Shown in pieces: positions 35,770 to 44,605 of a stretch of 64,000 bases of DNA. A program made the position numbers and the translations under genes. Positions within the stretch are counted from its first letter, which is position 1, and the number at the start of each line of letters is the position of its first letter. The stretch comes from Lachnospiraceae bacterium (GTDB taxonomy: Bacteria > Bacillota > Clostridia > Lachnospirales > Lachnospiraceae). The notes beneath the pieces were generated by a model, which ran no database searches, was not told the origin of the DNA, and worked only from the letters and a program-made list of their open reading frames with translations. The stretch is taken from NCBI GenBank assembly GCA_017482205.1, contig JAFUNK010000013.1, forward strand, positions 186,001 through 250,000, in the 5' to 3' direction.

Positions 35770-36396
35770 TTAATAGCCTGTACCCTGCAATGCCTTTACA
35801 ATATCCTGCACACACGCATCTGTATGGTCGTGTAGCATTCTCACCTCCAATAAGGTGTTTCCTACTCTTGAGTACAATCCATGGCTTTTATAGGTATCCT
35901 TAGGGGTAACCAGGGTGCTATGTATTACAAATCGGTCCTCCTCTTCTGCTAAAAAGACGGAAGTTCCGCTATTCCTTATGTTCTTACCAAAATCCACAAT
36001 CTGTTGTGCTGCATCTGCCTCTTCTTTATATACCTTAAAACTGACTGAAAAAAGAGGATTCCCTTTAGTAGCAGAATAGAGTTTAAATTTCTCTTGTACT
36101 TCAACAGGAATTTGCTTACGCATATCCTCAGGTAATTCATATAAATTCGCATCAAAGCCTGCAGAACGCATCCGTTCAACAAATTCCTCCCCGGTCATAG
36201 GGCTACGCATTTCCCCTAAACGATGGTAAAGACTTTCTATTGTTGCTGCTTCAGTGACATTTATGGTAATGTTTTCCTCATCGTCCGGATGAAAGGTATC
36301 TTCCATTACATCCTCTATTTTATCTTTCACAGTAGAAGTAATGCTATCCATTGCATCCTTAATCAAACCTGAGAACAAATTATTGAATGCGCTCAT
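35770..36396 (-). CDS. Conserved-looking protein of unknown function
   Basis: A 208-residue soluble protein I do not recognise. The N terminus is an amphipathic stretch (MSAFNNLFSGLIKDAMDSI, then TSTVKDKIEDVMED) followed by an acidic linker. The rest looks like an alpha/beta domain with SFKVYKEEADAAQQIVDFGK and LEVRMLHDHTDACVQDIVKAL. There is no signal peptide, membrane helix or cysteine motif; one Cys is near the end. It starts 30 bp after the thrC stop, with AGAGAGG upstream, and is probably the second gene of that operon. Its relation to threonine synthesis is unclear. Confidence 0.7.
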   Translation of the reverse strand: MSAFNNLFSGLIKDAMDSITSTVKDKIEDVMEDTFHPDDEENITINVTEAATIESLYHRLGEMRSPMTGEEFVERMRSAGFDANLYELPEDMRKQIPVEVQEKFKLYSATKGNPLFSVSFKVYKEEADAAQQIVDFGKNIRNSGTSVFLAEEEDRFVIHSTLVTPKDTYKSHGLYSRVGNTLLEVRMLHDHTDACVQDIVKALQGTGY

Positions 36397-36425
36397 TTGT
36401 ATTTACCTCTCTTTTGTGCTTTTCC

Positions 36426-37916
36426 TTACATTCCAAGGAATCCCTTAACAACCGCTTTCATCTCTTCCTTGTCGCATACATGGTCGTGTACAACAGGTGC
36501 GGTGCGGATTTCTTCGATAGCGTTAGGTACTTCTACATTTGCAATCTTGGCAAGCTCGTCTACTAAAGTAAAGTCATCCATTGCATCATACTTAGTATCG
36601 ATAGCGTTCATTACGCTTCTGGTAAACTTGAAAGGACTTGCGGTGGATGCAATCACAGTTTTGTTAGCATCACCGGTTTCTTTCTTGTACTTATTGTAAA
36701 CGGTAGCTGCTACTGCGGTATGGGTATCGATTACATAGCCACAAGCATCGTAGATTGCTTTAATGGTTTCTGCAGTTTCTGCTTCGGTTGCGTAGTTACC
36801 GTAGAAATCAGAAAGCTGTGCCTTCATATCGTCGGTAATATCGTACTTACCGGTTCCGCTTAACGCTGCCATCAATTCTGCATTCTTCTCTGCGTTATTA
36901 CCTGCAATGCGGTAAATGAGACGCTCTAAGTTTGAAGAAATCAGAATATCCATGGAAGGAGAAGTTGTCAGTACAAATTCTCTGTTTCTGTCATAAGTGC
37001 CGGTTGCAAAGAAATCGTACAATACCTTGTTGTCATTGGAAGCACAAATCAGCTTGTCGATGGGCAGACCCATGTTCTTTGCATAGAATGCAGCCAAAAT
37101 GTTACCAAAGTTACCGGTAGGCACTACTACGTTAATCTTCTCTCCTTCAGAAATCTTGCCTTCAGCTAAAAGCTGTGCATAGGAATATACATAGTATACA
37201 ATCTGAGGAACCAGACGTCCGATATTGATAGAGTTTGCAGAGGAGAACTGGAAGCCTGCTTCTGCCATCTCTTTTTCAAGTTCCTTGTCGTTAAACAAAA
37301 GTTTAACACCGGTCTGTGCATCGTCAAAGTTGCCGGTAATACCTACTACATATGTATTGTCTCCCTTCTGGGTTACCATCTGCTTTTCCTGAATGGGGCT
37401 TACACCGTTCTTGGGATAGAACACGATAATTCTGGTGCCCTTTACATCTGCAAAGCCTGCCAGTGCTGCCTTACCGGTATCACCGCTGGTTGCGGTCAGG
37501 ATAACAATTTCATTCTTAACCTGATTCTTTCTTGCGGAAGTAATCAGTAAGTGAGGCAGAATAGACAGCGCCATATCCTTAAATGCGATGGTTGCGCCGT
37601 GGAATAACTCCAGATAATAAGCACCTTCTGCTTCTACCATAGGTGCAATCACCTCGGTATCGAACTTCTCATCATAGGCACTGTTTATACAATGCTTTAA
37701 TTCTTCTTCGGTAAAGTCTGTTAAGTAAAGTTTCATTACCTCGTAAGCAACTTCTTTATAATTCATCTTGGAAAGCTCAGAAAGGCTCTTATCCAGTGCA
37801 GGAATCCGGTTAGGCACAAACAATCCTCCATCATCGGATAATCCCTTTAAAATAGCCTCAGACGCTTTCACAACCGCATCTTTATTTCTGGTACTGCTGT
37901 ATAATACTTCTGCCAT
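36426..37916 (-). CDS. thrC: Threonine synthase
   Basis: A PLP enzyme converting O-phosphohomoserine to threonine. The 496-residue length fits the longer (E. coli/yeast-like) class. The N-terminal block YSSTRNKDAVVKASEAILKGLSDDGGLFVP is typical. The PLP lysine lies in ELFHGATIAFKDMALSILPHLL (about residue 111). TATSGDTGKAAL and PTGNFGNILAAFYAKNMGLP form the phosphate-binding and cofactor-contact regions. GGAGATATT precedes ATG 37916. Homoserine dehydrogenase and kinase genes are not adjacent. Confidence 0.96.
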   Translation of the reverse strand: MAEVLYSSTRNKDAVVKASEAILKGLSDDGGLFVPNRIPALDKSLSELSKMNYKEVAYEVMKLYLTDFTEEELKHCINSAYDEKFDTEVIAPMVEAEGAYYLELFHGATIAFKDMALSILPHLLITSARKNQVKNEIVILTATSGDTGKAALAGFADVKGTRIIVFYPKNGVSPIQEKQMVTQKGDNTYVVGITGNFDDAQTGVKLLFNDKELEKEMAEAGFQFSSANSINIGRLVPQIVYYVYSYAQLLAEGKISEGEKINVVVPTGNFGNILAAFYAKNMGLPIDKLICASNDNKVLYDFFATGTYDRNREFVLTTSPSMDILISSNLERLIYRIAGNNAEKNAELMAALSGTGKYDITDDMKAQLSDFYGNYATEAETAETIKAIYDACGYVIDTHTAVAATVYNKYKKETGDANKTVIASTASPFKFTRSVMNAIDTKYDAMDDFTLVDELAKIANVEVPNAIEEIRTAPVVHDHVCDKEEMKAVVKGFLGM

Positions 37917-38034
37917 AATATCTCCTATCCGTGGTATTTTACCACTCTTTCTCTCTGGGGTTCGCCGGTTATTGTATTTTCAGATGATGTGCTTTGTTTC
38001 TGTCACATCTGATACCGTTTGAACAATTGCAAAT

Positions 38035-38063
38035 AGTATACCATACCGATTTTTGTTTCGCAA
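38035..38063 (-). promoter_or_regulatory. Promoter of thrC
   Basis: On the minus strand TTGCGA (38058-38063) and TATACT (38035-38040) are 17 bp apart. The roughly 110-nt leader has a hairpin CAGATGTG/CACATCATCTG and a GTGGTA/TACCAC stem near the start codon, but no T-box core. The remaining gap up to 38293 holds only the Rpn gene's upstream region, where I see no strong promoter. Confidence 0.65.
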
Positions 38064-38293
38064 CTTTTACTGACAAAAAAGTTTAAAACTCTCTTTTTGT
38101 AATATCGCTTATTTTTAATCACATTTCCCCTTGTATTTTATCCCAATATATGATAGTCTAAATTAAAAGCAAGTTTTTTCAATATAATGTCAACAAACAT
38201 CTATGTTTCTATGTTCATTTCAGAAAATCTATGCTTTCCAAATCAACTATGAAAGCAGGAGGTTTTCGATACACTCCTGCGAAGGAGGTAAAA

Positions 38294-39181
38294 ATGAATA
38301 CTGAAAACACAAACCTTTCCGTAACAGAAAACCGTAACTACAAGGATACCCTGTTTCGAATGATTTTTAAAGAACCCAGGGAATTGTTGAGCCTTTACAA
38401 TGCTCTTAACAATACTACTTACACCAATCCTGATGATTTGAAAATTGTCACTTTGGAAAATGCAATCTACATGAATGTAAAAAATGATGTTGCATGTGTA
38501 TTAGATTGTCATTTAAATTTGTATGAACATCAAAGCACGGTCAATCCGAATATGCCTTTACGGGATTTATTGTATGTAGCACGGGAATATGAAATACTTT
38601 TTGCAGACGATACCCTTTACTCTACAAAATTACGCAAAATTCCTGCTCCAAATTTTATAGTCTTTTACAACGGCTCAGATACGCAACCGGAATATTTAGA
38701 GTTGAAATTGTCGGATGCCTATGAAACTCCGGTTAAGAATCCTTCACTTGAATTAAAGGTTATTCAGTTAAATATTAATGCCGGATATAACAAAGAACTT
38801 ATGAACAGATGCAAAACTTTACAGGAATATTCTCTATATGTTGACAAAGTCAGAAAATATGCGAAAAAGAAACCATTAAAAGAAGCTGTCGAACAGGCAG
38901 TTACAGAATGTATCAAAGATGGTATTCTCTCTCAATTTCTTACACGATACAGAGCGGAGGCAATCAGTATGAGTATTTTTGAATACGATGAAGAAAAAGA
39001 ATTGGCATTGATACGTCGGGATGAACGAAGCCTCGGCATTGAAAAAGGTATCGAAGCCTTCCTTTCCCTCTGTGAGGACTTAAAGCTGTCTCAAGAGGAA
39101 ACCCTGTCTAAACTTATGGAGAAATTCAGCTTATCCGAGCAGGAAGCCCTGCATTACCTGCATAAGCAAAATCCTGCATAA
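38294..39181 (+). CDS. Rpn-family recombination-promoting nuclease/transposase-like protein
   Basis: A 295-residue member of the Rpn (YhgA-like, PD-(D/E)XK) family. The N-terminal nuclease region has NYKDTLFRMIFKEPRELLSLYNALNNT, then LENAIYMNVKNDVACVLD, and the signature LYEHQSTVNPNMPLRDLLYVAREYE. The C-terminal part is helical and charged (YDEEKELALIRRDERS, LSQEETLSKLMEKFSLSEQEAL). Rpn proteins promote RecA-independent recombination in E. coli; in Clostridia they occur in many copies and their role is unclear. ATG 38294 follows GAAGGAGGTAAAA. No terminal inverted repeats or target duplications are seen, so it is not treated as an insertion sequence. Confidence 0.88.
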   Translation: MNTENTNLSVTENRNYKDTLFRMIFKEPRELLSLYNALNNTTYTNPDDLKIVTLENAIYMNVKNDVACVLDCHLNLYEHQSTVNPNMPLRDLLYVAREYEILFADDTLYSTKLRKIPAPNFIVFYNGSDTQPEYLELKLSDAYETPVKNPSLELKVIQLNINAGYNKELMNRCKTLQEYSLYVDKVRKYAKKKPLKEAVEQAVTECIKDGILSQFLTRYRAEAISMSIFEYDEEKELALIRRDERSLGIEKGIEAFLSLCEDLKLSQEETLSKLMEKFSLSEQEALHYLHKQNPA

Positions 39182-39184
39182 ACA

Positions 39185-39226
39185 AAATCCTGCATGGGGA
39201 AAATATATTTTCCCCATGCAGGATTT
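39185..39226. terminator. 42-bp perfect palindrome, bidirectional terminator
   Basis: The 21-bp arms meet with no loop at 39205/39206. They contain ATCCTGCATGGGGAAAATA and its complement. Read outward, both sides begin with TTT. It lies between the convergent Rpn and secreted-protein genes. The adjacent AATCCTGCAT motif is repeated in the Rpn stop-codon region. Confidence 0.85.
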
Positions 39227-39227
39227 C

Positions 39228-39947
39228 TTATTCCAAATCTTCCCTGCCGAACATGGATGCCACCTTAAGCGGTCCGTACCATTCGCAGTCATAAGTCATT
39301 TCTGTTCCTGCAGGTATTGTTACCTTAAACAGTTCTCCTTCATATGCGTATGTAAATACCAAATCCACGTCTTTTCTCTGCATCAGCTCTTCTAACTGCT
39401 TTGCGCTAAAGGAATGCCATACTGTTGCATCAATTTCTACGCTTGCACCGCTTTCTGCTTCACTGATGTCCTTAAGCATCCGGGCATAATCCTCTTTAAA
39501 CTCTAAAAACCATGCAGGTTCCTTAACCGCTGCAACAGGAGCTGCTTCCGTGCATTTTTCTATATAAATCTTAGCATCAGTTATATATTGCTCCCCCTCC
39601 TGCCGTTGATTTACTTCTATCTTCGTTACTACATACGTTGCATCTACTGTCCATTCATAGTGATTGTTCCCTATAGCAGTACCCTGTGTTTCTACGTTAT
39701 CAACATATACTAAATATTCAACTTTATCATACCTGTGATTAATATAATGAACCAAAACATCTCCCGGATACAGGATAGTTCCCTCTACCGGCACGATGTC
39801 ATGTTCACCACCGCTATAAGCACAAAAATGATACGTAGTACCGCCTGCAGCAGCGGCAGTTATCCCGTTACCCACAAACATGCCTGCTATCAGTGCGAAT
39901 ACCAACAAGCCGGTCAATATGCAGTTTCTTTTTCCTCTGTTTTTCAT
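39228..39947 (-). CDS. Secreted mosaic protein, copy 1
   Basis: A 239-residue exported protein with a typical signal peptide (basic MKNRGKRN, hydrophobic ILTGLLVFALIAGMFVG, then a small-residue site near TAAAA). The mature N-terminal domain (about 35-150) is probably beta-rich and contains TTYHFCAYSGG and ILYPGDVLVHYIN. The C-terminal 95 residues (PAWFLEFKEDYARMLKDI to MFGRED) form a second domain also found in other clostridial secreted proteins. That domain, its codons and the signal peptide are nearly identical to the next gene, while the middle domain differs strongly. The function is unknown. AAAGGAGAAATACATT precedes the start. Confidence 0.82.
   Translation of the reverse strand: MKNRGKRNCILTGLLVFALIAGMFVGNGITAAAAGGTTYHFCAYSGGEHDIVPVEGTILYPGDVLVHYINHRYDKVEYLVYVDNVETQGTAIGNNHYEWTVDATYVVTKIEVNQRQEGEQYITDAKIYIEKCTEAAPVAAVKEPAWFLEFKEDYARMLKDISEAESGASVEIDATVWHSFSAKQLEELMQRKDVDLVFTYAYEGELFKVTIPAGTEMTYDCEWYGPLKVASMFGREDLE
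39231..39522. repeat. 292-bp direct repeat, copy 1 (C-terminal part of secreted gene)
   Basis: This block is matched by 40014-40305 at an offset of exactly 783 bp. By eye only about four bases differ, including cagttc versus catttc and gcgtatg versus gcatacg. Such near-identity beside a diverged middle points to recent duplication or ongoing gene conversion. Confidence 0.9.
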
Positions 39948-39998
39948 AATGTATTTCTCCTTTACACGATGTTTATTACATCATATGAGAAATTTATT

Positions 39999-40712
39999 TT
40001 ACTGTATTTCTGTTTCCAAATCTTCCCTGCCGAACATGGATGCCACCTTAAGCGGTCCGTACCATTCGCAGTCATAAGTCATTTCTGTTCCTGCAGGTAT
40101 TGTTACCTTAAACATTTCTCCTTCATATGCATACGTAAATACCAAATCCACGTCTTTTCTCTGCATCAGCTCTTCTAACTGCTTTGCGCTAAAGGAATGC
40201 CATACTGTTGCATCAATTTCTACGCTTGCACCGCTTTCTGCTTCACTGATGTCCTTAAGCATACGGGCATAATCCTCTTTAAACTCTAAAAACCATGCAG
40301 GTTCCGGAACAACAACAGGGGCTATATATGTTTCAAGATAAAGATGATAATAACAAGTATCGCTAGGCTGCCCCGATTGCACTTCCTCATGTATTGCACT
40401 TACTATATATGTAGCATCTACCGGTCTATTCAAACTATTACCACCCGTGCCAACAACAAGTGTACCATCAACATACACCTGCCATCTCTCATAAACATTT
40501 TGAGAACCAAAACACAAAACACCTCCCGGATACAAGATATCTCCCTCTTGTAGCTGATGGTTATGTGAAGCATCAGCCCCCATATCACAAAAATGATACG
40601 TAGTACCGTCTGCCGCAGCGGCAGTTATCCCGTTCCCCACAAACATGCCTGCTATCAGTGTGAATACCAACAAGCCGGTTAATATGCGGTTTCTTTTCCC
40701 GCTATGTTTCAT
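39999..40712 (-). CDS. Secreted mosaic protein, copy 2
   Basis: A 237-residue paralogue of the neighbouring gene. The signal peptide differs by only a few residues (MKHSGKRNRILTGLLVFTLIAGMF). The mature middle domain (TTYHFCDMGADASHNHQLQEG, ILYPGGVLCFGSQN) shares the frame and a few anchors (TTYHFC, ILYPG, VDATY) with copy 1 but is otherwise diverged. The C-terminal domain is almost identical. Copy 2 ends with TEIQ beyond the end of copy 1. The 51-bp gap carries the same GGAGAAATACATT start signal. The pattern suggests duplication followed by diversification of the exposed domain or gene conversion of the ends. Confidence 0.82.
   Translation of the reverse strand: MKHSGKRNRILTGLLVFTLIAGMFVGNGITAAAADGTTYHFCDMGADASHNHQLQEGDILYPGGVLCFGSQNVYERWQVYVDGTLVVGTGGNSLNRPVDATYIVSAIHEEVQSGQPSDTCYYHLYLETYIAPVVVPEPAWFLEFKEDYARMLKDISEAESGASVEIDATVWHSFSAKQLEELMQRKDVDLVFTYAYEGEMFKVTIPAGTEMTYDCEWYGPLKVASMFGREDLETEIQ
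40014..40305. repeat. 292-bp direct repeat, copy 2
   Basis: Second copy of the 292-bp block; see 39231-39522. A shorter conserved block covering the 5' UTR and signal peptide is also shared between the two genes (about 39840-39975 and 40608-40745). Confidence 0.9.
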
Positions 40713-40776
40713 AATGTATTTCTCCTTTACACAATGTTTACTACATATAAAACATTACCATAAAACAAAAATGCAG

Positions 40777-41397
40777 TCAATAAAAGAACTCATGTCCACC
40801 ATGGGAAAACAAAAAGGTCAACTCTTCATCAAACCACCGCATATTCTCGGAATCTGCCCGTTTTCTGGCTGCAAAATACAGTGCACCACAGCTGATATCT
40901 TCCCCTTCTAGCACTCTGTTTACTGCCTCTATGGTTTCTTCACTGACTTCCACCGTATAATACCGACCACTGTATGCCGGTGAAAACTGTATCGAATTTT
41001 CGCTGCGCTGAAAAACCACCTCTTTTACGGTGTCAGGGAAATCCTCACTGGCTACCCGGTTCATTACCACTCCCGCCACCAGCATTTTTCCCTCTATGTC
41101 TTCTCCTCCTGCTTCTGCTTCCACAATCCTTAGCAATGCCTCATAATCTTCTTCTGAAAGCCCGTAATAAGGGTCTTTTTCCACCACACTGTAGGATATT
41201 ACTCTCTGACCGGATGAAAAAGCCAAAAGAAACCCTTTATAACTTGTCTCCTCAGGAGGGTTCAATACCTCTCTTAAATTTAACTGAAATGCCGGCGTGG
41301 ACATAATTCTGTTTACCGAAAGCCCTGTTATATTAAAAGCTGCAGTCAGGGCTATCATATTGATTAACAACAGTACCACCATACACTTTTTATACAT
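40777..41397 (-). CDS. SleB-like cell wall hydrolase
   Basis: About 206 residues. A membrane or signal segment occupies residues 3-25 (CMVVLLLINMIALTAAFNITG). The C-terminal Hydrolase_2 domain (about 80-205) has the SleB pattern SEEDYEALLRIVEAEAGGEDIEGKMLVAGVVMNRV, with the catalytic Glu in AEAGGE. The run FSPAYSGRYY and ALYFAARKRADSENMRWFDE follow. SleB-type enzymes are lytic transglycosylases active in spore cortex or vegetative wall turnover. The start is uncertain: ATG 41397 is given; a TTG at 41430 also keeps the frame open, and neither has a strong ribosome binding site. Confidence 0.82.
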   Translation of the reverse strand: MYKKCMVVLLLINMIALTAAFNITGLSVNRIMSTPAFQLNLREVLNPPEETSYKGFLLAFSSGQRVISYSVVEKDPYYGLSEEDYEALLRIVEAEAGGEDIEGKMLVAGVVMNRVASEDFPDTVKEVVFQRSENSIQFSPAYSGRYYTVEVSEETIEAVNRVLEGEDISCGALYFAARKRADSENMRWFDEELTFLFSHGGHEFFY

Positions 41398-41583
41398 ATT
41401 AAAACCATACTTTCCGACACCGTAAAACAATAGATATCCGTTCCATAACCGTTTTACGGTATAAATTTCAATTTCTGTAATAGTACATTATATACAGCTC
41501 GTCCCCAAAATATTTCTTTATTTGTACTTTTTTCTAATTTCTGTTATACTTTTCCTATATTTTCTTCACAGGAGTGAATTGTA

Positions 41584-42384
41584 ATGGACAAATTGGACGG
41601 GGTATTTCTTTCCACAAAAAAAGACGGCAGTACTTCTTACCGCTCATCAATTACCTACAAAAGAAAGCATATCAGTCTGGGAAGTTTTCCTACTGCCGAA
41701 GAGGCGCACCAGGCCTATCTGGAAGCAGACAGCCTTTTGCGTGCCCAAAATCCACCTGCTTTAGATGCCCATACCGAAGAATGTGCACTGCCTTTTTTGA
41801 AATGGGTTGTTTTATTAAATTTCCGCGACAACAACATGTACTTCCCCACACCTATTTATGTCCGCCCCCACTTTTTTTATTACTATTACTCTCCTGAACT
41901 GGTTTTAAAGTTTGATATTGATGATTTGTTTTATTATGCTTCCCATAAAATCATGAAGCGGGGCGGTCACTATTTCGTGGCTGATTTTGGTATGCAGGTC
42001 AATATCTTAAACCGCTACGGTATCAAAAACTATGCAGTCTGCGGTAAGGATTATATTTTTAAAAACGGGGATACTACAGATTTCAGACGTGAAAATCTGG
42101 TAATTCACAACAAATACCACGGCGTTTTGATTGTTCCCGGTAAAACGGGTTCTCTTTATCGTGCCCGTATTCATGTTAAAGGCAATTATATTATCGGCAC
42201 TTATCAGACCATGGAAGAAGCCGCCATCGCTTACAATAAAGCCATCGATATTTTAAAACGCAACGGCTGCATGAAAAACTATGTGCCCAATTATGTAGAA
42301 AACATAACGGCAGGCACATATGCTGATATCTATACGCGCCTGCCGGTTTCCGACAAAATTAAAAATCTTTATTTTTCCGAGTAA
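41584..42384 (+). CDS. Protein with two AP2-like DNA-binding repeats
   Basis: A 266-residue protein. The N-terminal segment (about residues 5-52) reads GVFLSTKKDGSTSYRSSITYKRKHISLGSFPTAEEAHQAYLEA. The C-terminal segment (about 175-220) reads YRARIHVKGNYIIGTYQTMEEAAIAYNKAIDIL. Both match the AP2/ERF three-strand-plus-helix pattern (YRA.I...GK...LG.F.T.EEAA.AYD.A). The central part has an HNH-like context without the metal histidines (YFVADFGMQVNILNRYGI, FRRENLVIHNKYHGV), as in AP2/HNH homing-type nucleases that lost activity. A DNA-binding regulator is the best guess. The ribosome binding site is CACAGGAGTGAATTGTA. It overlaps the convergent GH25 gene by 16 bp. Confidence 0.72.
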   Translation: MDKLDGVFLSTKKDGSTSYRSSITYKRKHISLGSFPTAEEAHQAYLEADSLLRAQNPPALDAHTEECALPFLKWVVLLNFRDNNMYFPTPIYVRPHFFYYYYSPELVLKFDIDDLFYYASHKIMKRGGHYFVADFGMQVNILNRYGIKNYAVCGKDYIFKNGDTTDFRRENLVIHNKYHGVLIVPGKTGSLYRARIHVKGNYIIGTYQTMEEAAIAYNKAIDILKRNGCMKNYVPNYVENITAGTYADIYTRLPVSDKIKNLYFSE

Positions 42385-43499
42385 TCTATAAAACTGATAT
42401 TTAAATTGGCATACCCTGCAATGCCATCCACAGATGCGGTTGTATTGTACTGCCACATGGTAAATTTGTAGGGATAGTCCGGCAAATCTCCCGGCTGTGA
42501 CAGCCAAATGTCATAGTCGGTCAGTTTGGACAAATCTATCTTTTTAATCAGCCATTCTTTATTTCCATATAGCATCGGCTTATATCCGGCCTCTTCAATG
42601 GTATCTAAAAATGCTTTGGCTATATTGGTTCTTTCCTCGCGGCTTAAATTTTCAATCCTCGCGGTATCTCCGGTAACCAGCTCCATATCAAAAGCAATAG
42701 GATAGGTAATCTGATATTCCCCAATATTCTGAAGCACCATATTGGCTTCCTCTATTGCTTCCTCTTCCGTAATTGCCTGCGAGAAAAAGTACAAACCGAT
42801 TTCCAATCCCGCATCACTGGCACGCTTGATATTTTCAAAGAAGTACTCGTCCAGCATAAGCTGCCCCGTGCCATAGCCTCTGACACCGACTCTTATCATC
42901 ACAAAATCAATACCTGCTTTTTTTAACTCTACAAAGTCCACATAATCATTGTATTTGGAAATATCCACTCCTACATAAGAGGTCTGCCGTCCGTCCTCAT
43001 AATACTCCATCTGATTGGACCTGCATACCAGTCTGGTATAATCATATTCATGCTTTGGTAAATAAGGGCTGATTAAAACCCACTCTTCTTCACCGTCCGC
43101 ACTGACTACCAACGTATGTCTGCCGTCCGTGGCAGGGTCGTCCACTACCTCCGTTTCAGATGTGGTTTCTTCCACAAAGGGCGTAGCCGTTGCCTGGGGA
43201 TACATGTCCCAAAAATCAAAATCCTCCGGTGACAAAGTGCCCGGCACAATTTTGTCTGCATCTTCCGCTCCGTTATCGCCCGCGTTTGCCTGTGCATCTG
43301 CATTCTGACCGTTGCCTGAGGTATTCTTTTTGATTCCGTCATTGTTCATGATAAGCACCAATACCAGAACCGCCACAATAAACATGGTTACCCCGATAAT
43401 CATTTTCAGTGCCGACATATTCATTTTGGGCTGTTCGTCAAATTCTTCCGGCAGTCTCATACTGTTTTGCCTTTGCTCCTTTATCGTATATACTGACAA
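42369..43499 (-). CDS. GH25 lysozyme-family cell wall hydrolase
   Basis: A 376-residue membrane-anchored protein. A single helix lies at about residues 32-52 (ALKMIIGVTMFIVAVLVLVLIM). A low-complexity extracellular linker (about 55-165, rich in Asn/Asp/Thr/Glu) follows. The GH25 (Ch-lysozyme) domain is at about 168-375, with catalytic motifs VGVDISKYN (Asp) and YPIAFDMELV (Asp/Glu). IRVGVRGYGTG and MLYGNKEWL support the fold. It cleaves the MurNAc-GlcNAc bond of peptidoglycan. The gene is convergent with the AP2-domain gene. Confidence 0.92.
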   Translation of the reverse strand: MSVYTIKEQRQNSMRLPEEFDEQPKMNMSALKMIIGVTMFIVAVLVLVLIMNNDGIKKNTSGNGQNADAQANAGDNGAEDADKIVPGTLSPEDFDFWDMYPQATATPFVEETTSETEVVDDPATDGRHTLVVSADGEEEWVLISPYLPKHEYDYTRLVCRSNQMEYYEDGRQTSYVGVDISKYNDYVDFVELKKAGIDFVMIRVGVRGYGTGQLMLDEYFFENIKRASDAGLEIGLYFFSQAITEEEAIEEANMVLQNIGEYQITYPIAFDMELVTGDTARIENLSREERTNIAKAFLDTIEEAGYKPMLYGNKEWLIKKIDLSKLTDYDIWLSQPGDLPDYPYKFTMWQYNTTASVDGIAGYANLNISFIDYSEK

Positions 43500-43654
43500 A
43501 TAACTTCCGTCTGTTACTCATACAATAAATTTAGCATGAATTTGTGGAAAATACAACCGAAACACGGAATATTCACCAGTCTATCGTCATGCCCAGTCCT
43601 CCTTGTTACATGCCCGCATAATCATACGTCTCCTCTTTCCTTTTTGCAAAATAT

Positions 43655-44605
43655 TTACAGATACTGTATCAGCTCATCAATCACACCGTTCAATCGTTCA
43701 TCAGAAAGCCCAAAATCCATCTGTTTATAACTCCACGCACAACGGTTAATCCCCAACTGTTCAAAGGCAGTGTGAATAGCCTTAAACCACTTTAAGGTAT
43801 CTTCGGGCGATACTCTGTCAATCACGCCAAATTCTCCGCAGTATAAAACCGTGCCATTACGTTTTGCTGCCTCACAAGCTGATGCAAAATGCTCTGCAAA
43901 ATATTTTGCATCAATAGCAAACTCTTCCAAGTTGAATCTTTCGTCAGGATCAATTAAGTCTGTCCATGTTGCCCCCTGATGGGTAAATTTCAGCGGGTCA
44001 TAACAGTGGAAATTGTAGACCACCTTATCGTCATAAGGCGCATCAAGGTCTTTTACTGCCGCCGGACTGTTCTGCCAGTAGCCGCCCACCAAAATAACGG
44101 TATCCGGTGCAAACGCTCTGATACGACCGATACATTTCTTGATAATACGATTCCATGTATCACAGTAATCTTTTTCAGTAACCTCATTTAACAGTTCAAA
44201 ACAGACTCTGTTACTGTATTTGCCATAACGCTTTGCAATTTCTTCCCACAGTTTATAGAAACGCTCCTGTAATTCCCTACTTTCAAAAAATCCGCTCTCA
44301 CATTCCCCTGCGTCAAAGGAATATCCGGCTGCTTTATGAAGGTCCAAAACCATGTTCAGTCCATACTCGCCACACCATGCAATTGCATTATCAATATAGC
44401 CAAAGCCCCACTCTTTATAACCGCCCTCTTCATTTTCCATTAAGTTATAATCTATGGGCAAACGCACATGGTCAACTCTCCATGAAGCTATTTTTGCAAT
44501 ATCCTCTTTTCCGATAAAGGTATCATAATGTTCTTTTGTGTGTACACACTGGGAAAGCCAGCCCCCTAAGTTCACGCCCTTTTTGTAACCTAAAAAGTCT
44601 TTCAT
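43655..44605 (-). CDS. GH5-family endoglucanase-like enzyme
   Basis: A 316-residue TIM-barrel glycoside hydrolase. The N-terminal GVNLGGWLSQ and VRLPIDYNLM match GH5. The acid/base Glu is in CFELLNEV (E141) and the nucleophile Glu in LYCGEFGV (E258). HCYDPLKFTHQGATW holds the active-site His/Tyr. No signal peptide is present, so it probably acts inside the cell on imported oligosaccharides or leaves by another route. AGGAGGTATTTTT supports ATG 44605, 23 codons inside the longest frame. It is divergent from the AraC regulator and GH16 gene, which suggests joint use of a beta-glucan. Confidence 0.92.
   Translation of the reverse strand: MKDFLGYKKGVNLGGWLSQCVHTKEHYDTFIGKEDIAKIASWRVDHVRLPIDYNLMENEEGGYKEWGFGYIDNAIAWCGEYGLNMVLDLHKAAGYSFDAGECESGFFESRELQERFYKLWEEIAKRYGKYSNRVCFELLNEVTEKDYCDTWNRIIKKCIGRIRAFAPDTVILVGGYWQNSPAAVKDLDAPYDDKVVYNFHCYDPLKFTHQGATWTDLIDPDERFNLEEFAIDAKYFAEHFASACEAAKRNGTVLYCGEFGVIDRVSPEDTLKWFKAIHTAFEQLGINRCAWSYKQMDFGLSDERLNGVIDELIQYL

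Noticed and set aside
37917..38063. Threonine T-box or other riboswitch upstream of thrC
   Set aside because: The leader has hairpins but lacks the T-box core and any recognised aptamer motif.
38294..39226. Rpn gene as a complete insertion sequence
   Set aside because: No terminal inverted repeats or target duplication flank it. The adjacent 42-bp palindrome is explained as a bidirectional terminator.
42253..42507. 84-codon minus-strand frame across the AP2/GH25 junction
   Set aside because: It overlaps two well-supported convergent genes in other frames and has no ribosome binding site or motif.
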